The notes beneath the pieces were generated by a model. The model ran no database searches. It worked only from the letters and a program-made list of their open reading frames with translations, and had not been told where the DNA came from. From contig PWER01000099.1 in the NCBI GenBank assembly GCA_003553565.1, forward strand, positions 1-32,183: a DNA stretch of 32,183 nt, written 5' to 3'. Origin of the DNA: Nitriliruptoria bacterium (GTDB taxonomy: Bacteria > Actinomycetota > Nitriliruptoria > Euzebyales > Egibacteraceae). A program made the translations under genes and the position numbers. Shown piece after piece: positions 30,250-32,183 of the stretch (positions are counted from its first letter, which is position 1; each line of letters opens with the position of its first letter).

Positions 30250-32031
30250 GTGGTTCGGGACCCGCAGGGCAGTGATCTCCCTCCCGAGCCGGCGCAACCG
30301 TCGGTGATCCTCGACCACTGCCCGGATCAGGTCGCCGCGTTCGACCTCGCCCTGCGTCACACCTACGTCAACCGCGCGAGCGCCGATGCCGTGGGGCTTG
30401 CCCCCGACCAGATGCTCGGACGCTCCAACCGCGACCTGGGCATGCCCGAACCCGCGGTCTCGCTGTGGGAGCAGCGCCTGCGAGCGGTGCTCGCCAGCGG
30501 CGACAGCGGGACCGCGCAGCTCACCGGGTACAACGGGAGCGGCCGACGGGCCTACGAGGCGCTGCTGGTGCCCGTCCGCGATGCCGCGGAGGCTGTGGTC
30601 GGCGTGTGCGCCTACACGCGGGACATCACCCACTGCTCGCAGGCACACGCCGCCCCAGACCCCCGAGGGGTGCGGCATGACGCGTTGGCCGAGAGCTCGG
30701 CCGACCTGATCGGCCGCTACGACGAGGACCTGCGACTGGTCTACCTCAACCCTGCCGCCGCTGCGGTCATCGGCGCCGCGCGCGATGAGCTCCTCGGGCG
30801 CCACATCACCGAGCTCGGCACGCCAACGGAGCTCATCGGCCCGTGGACGCGAGGGCTCCAGGAGGTGTTCGCCTCCGGTGCGCCGCGCTGGCTGCGCCAC
30901 AGCTATCCGACACCACAGGGCGAGCGGTGGTTCGACACCCAGCTCTCGCCTGAGGTCGATGCCAGTGGCGTCGTGCGACACGTCATGTTCGAGTCCCGCG
31001 ACCTCACCGACGTCAAGGAGGCCCACGACCAGCTGTCGTCACAGCTGCATCAGCATCAAGCCGTGGCGGCGCTGTCCCGGGAGGCCCTGGGTCTCGACGA
31101 CCTCGACGAGCTGTTCGCGCGCACCAGCCAGGCCCTCGCCGAGGTGCTCGATGCTCCGCTGGTCAAGGTCCTCGAGCGCCGCGACGACCACGACTTCCTG
31201 ATCCGCGCCGGGGTCGGCTGGCAGCCCGGAACCGTGGGACGGCGCCGGATCGAGGGCGAGACCCAGGCCTGGTACACCGTGGTCAGCGGCGAGCAGGTGG
31301 TGGTCGTCGATCGCGAGGACGAGGACCGCTTCCTCGTCGCCGACGTCCTTGCCGAGCACGGGGTGCGCTGCGGCGTCAGCGCCCCGATCCACACCTCCGG
31401 CAGCCGCGCGTGGGGCGTCCTTGCCGCCCACGCGGTGGTGCCGGCAGCGTTCTCCGACGATCATGCGGTCACCGTCGCCGCGGTCGCCGGCATCCTCGGC
31501 AACGCGATCCGGCGCGTCGAGGCCGAGGCCGAGACCCGCGCCCAAGCGCTGCGCGATCCTCTGACCGGCCTCGCTAACCGGACCGCGCTGATCGAGCACG
31601 CCGAGACCGCGCTCGCGCGCCTGCCACGCAGCCCAGGCGCGGTCAGCGTGATCTTCATCGACCTCGATGGCTTCAAGCCGATCAACGACGCCTGGGGCCA
31701 CGAAGCCGGCGATGCGGTGCTGCGCGAGGCCGCCCGGCGACTGCGGGCGGTGGTGCGTCCAGGCGACACGGTCGCGCGGTTCGGCGGCGACGAGTTCACC
31801 CTCGTGTGCCCCGACCTGCCTTCCCCCGAGGAAGGCCATGCGGTGGCCGAGCGTGCCGTTGAGGTGCTGACCCGGCCCTTCGCCGTGCGCGATCGTGCCC
31901 TGACGCTGGGGGCGAGCGTCGGGGTGGCCACCACGACGGTGCCCTGCTCCGCTACAGAGCTGCTGCAGCGCTCCGACCGAGCCATGTACGAGGCAAAGGC
32001 CGCGGGCGGCGGGCGCGTCCACGCGGGCTGA
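30250..32031 (+). CDS. PAS-PAS-GAF-GGDEF diguanylate cyclase
   Basis: A 593-aa soluble enzyme predicted to make cyclic di-GMP from two GTP. GTG 30250 is preferred because AAGGGGGG (30235-30242) lies 7 nt upstream; the in-frame GTG 30193 is an alternative. Two PAS domains (about residues 16-128 and 145-270) are followed by a GAF domain (about 280-425) and the GGDEF domain (about 430-590), which opens with RDPLTGLANRTALIEHAE. The catalytic GGDEF (512-516) is intact, and RPGD (503-506), five residues before it, is a complete inhibitory I-site, so product feedback is expected. There is no membrane helix and no EAL domain, so it acts as a cytoplasmic, signal-gated synthase. The PAS ligands are unknown. 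Confidence 0.92.
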   Translation: MVRDPQGSDLPPEPAQPSVILDHCPDQVAAFDLALRHTYVNRASADAVGLAPDQMLGRSNRDLGMPEPAVSLWEQRLRAVLASGDSGTAQLTGYNGSGRRAYEALLVPVRDAAEAVVGVCAYTRDITHCSQAHAAPDPRGVRHDALAESSADLIGRYDEDLRLVYLNPAAAAVIGAARDELLGRHITELGTPTELIGPWTRGLQEVFASGAPRWLRHSYPTPQGERWFDTQLSPEVDASGVVRHVMFESRDLTDVKEAHDQLSSQLHQHQAVAALSREALGLDDLDELFARTSQALAEVLDAPLVKVLERRDDHDFLIRAGVGWQPGTVGRRRIEGETQAWYTVVSGEQVVVVDREDEDRFLVADVLAEHGVRCGVSAPIHTSGSRAWGVLAAHAVVPAAFSDDHAVTVAAVAGILGNAIRRVEAEAETRAQALRDPLTGLANRTALIEHAETALARLPRSPGAVSVIFIDLDGFKPINDAWGHEAGDAVLREAARRLRAVVRPGDTVARFGGDEFTLVCPDLPSPEEGHAVAERAVEVLTRPFAVRDRALTLGASVGVATTTVPCSATELLQRSDRAMYEAKAAGGGRVHAG

Positions 32032-32044
32032 GGCCTCGGGGCCG

Positions 32045-32074
32045 CGGACGCGCTCCGGCTGCCGGGTGCGTCCG
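32045..32074 (+). terminator. Stem-loop after the diguanylate cyclase gene
   Basis: CGGACGC (32045-32051) pairs with GCGTCCG (32068-32074); an inner CCGG pair strengthens it. It begins 14 nt after the stop. No T-run is seen. Confidence 0.5.
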
Positions 32075-32125
32075 TACGCCCTGCGGCGGTCCGGGCACCC
32101 GGGTACCGCCAGGGCGCATCACGGC

Positions 32126-32175
32126 TGGCCACGCAGTGACACCCCGGTGGCCACGCAGTGTCATGTCGTGGCCAA
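32126..32175. repeat. Short direct repeats at the right edge, possible insertion-element end
   Basis: TGGCCACGCAGTG occurs at 32126-32138 and again at 32148-32160, each followed by [A/T]CA, and a third partial copy TGGCCA begins at 32169. The spacing is 22 then 21 nt. Regular repeats of about 20 bp at an element end are typical of IS21-family elements, but the window stops before any transposase gene could be seen. Confidence 0.5.
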
Positions 32176-32183
32176 ACCCCGGG

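Overview
The window is about 32 kb of very GC-rich DNA (third codon positions almost all G or C) with actinobacterial-style genes: three-copy cell-wall-binding type 2 repeats on secreted wall hydrolases, PspC/toastrack envelope-stress proteins, a DrrAB-type exporter, NarL/LuxR regulators and frequent GTG/TTG starts. The repeats, a BCCT osmolyte transporter and a Brp/Blh-family protein together suggest a halotolerant deep-branching actinomycete of the Nitriliruptoria/Egibacter/Euzebya kind. That placement is inference; there is no rRNA in the window. I saw no tRNA, rRNA, CRISPR array or transposase gene. Only the last ~60 bp hint at a mobile-element end.

Layout. 1-5.6 kb (+): secreted amidase with wall-binding repeats, DrrA/DrrB-like ABC exporter, D-lactate dehydrogenase. 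5.6-7.2 kb (-): alpha/beta hydrolase and SURF1. 7.4-8.8 kb (+): DICT-domain protein and a BacA/UppP-like membrane protein. 8.8-10.2 kb: a DUF488 protein and an unrecognised membrane-anchored protein, divergent from one CATG. 10.2-14.1 kb: a Lia/Psp-like envelope-stress divergon, with response regulator and PspC-kinase on minus, and PspC-toastrack plus a small membrane protein on plus. 14.2-18.7 kb: BCCT transporter convergent with a large ATP-binding LuxR (LAL) regulator. 18.8-23.3 kb: an unknown minus-strand protein, then a five-gene plus-strand run (small membrane protein, formyltransferase, TspO-like protein, four-helix membrane protein, glutaminase) and a tiny minus-strand membrane protein. 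23.7-27.2 kb: secreted NlpC/P60 hydrolase with wall-binding repeats, EamA transporter, divergent LysR regulator. 27.5-29.7 kb: Brp/Blh-like protein and PAP2 phosphatase. 30.2-32.0 kb: PAS-PAS-GAF-GGDEF diguanylate cyclase, then the repeats at the right end.

Functional themes are the cell envelope (two wall hydrolases, UppP-like and PAP2 phosphatases, Lia/Psp module), osmotic and stress response (BCCT), and signalling (two-component pair, LAL, LysR, DICT, c-di-GMP). The most unusual signals are two membrane enzymes whose fold motifs are kept while key catalytic residues are replaced. The Brp/Blh protein has Tyr and Gln where two iron-binding histidines are expected. The UppP-like protein has Met and Pro where the catalytic Glu and the conserved His are expected. 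I found no clearly new multi-gene system. The glutaminase cluster and the DICT/UppP-like pair are the least explained neighbourhoods.
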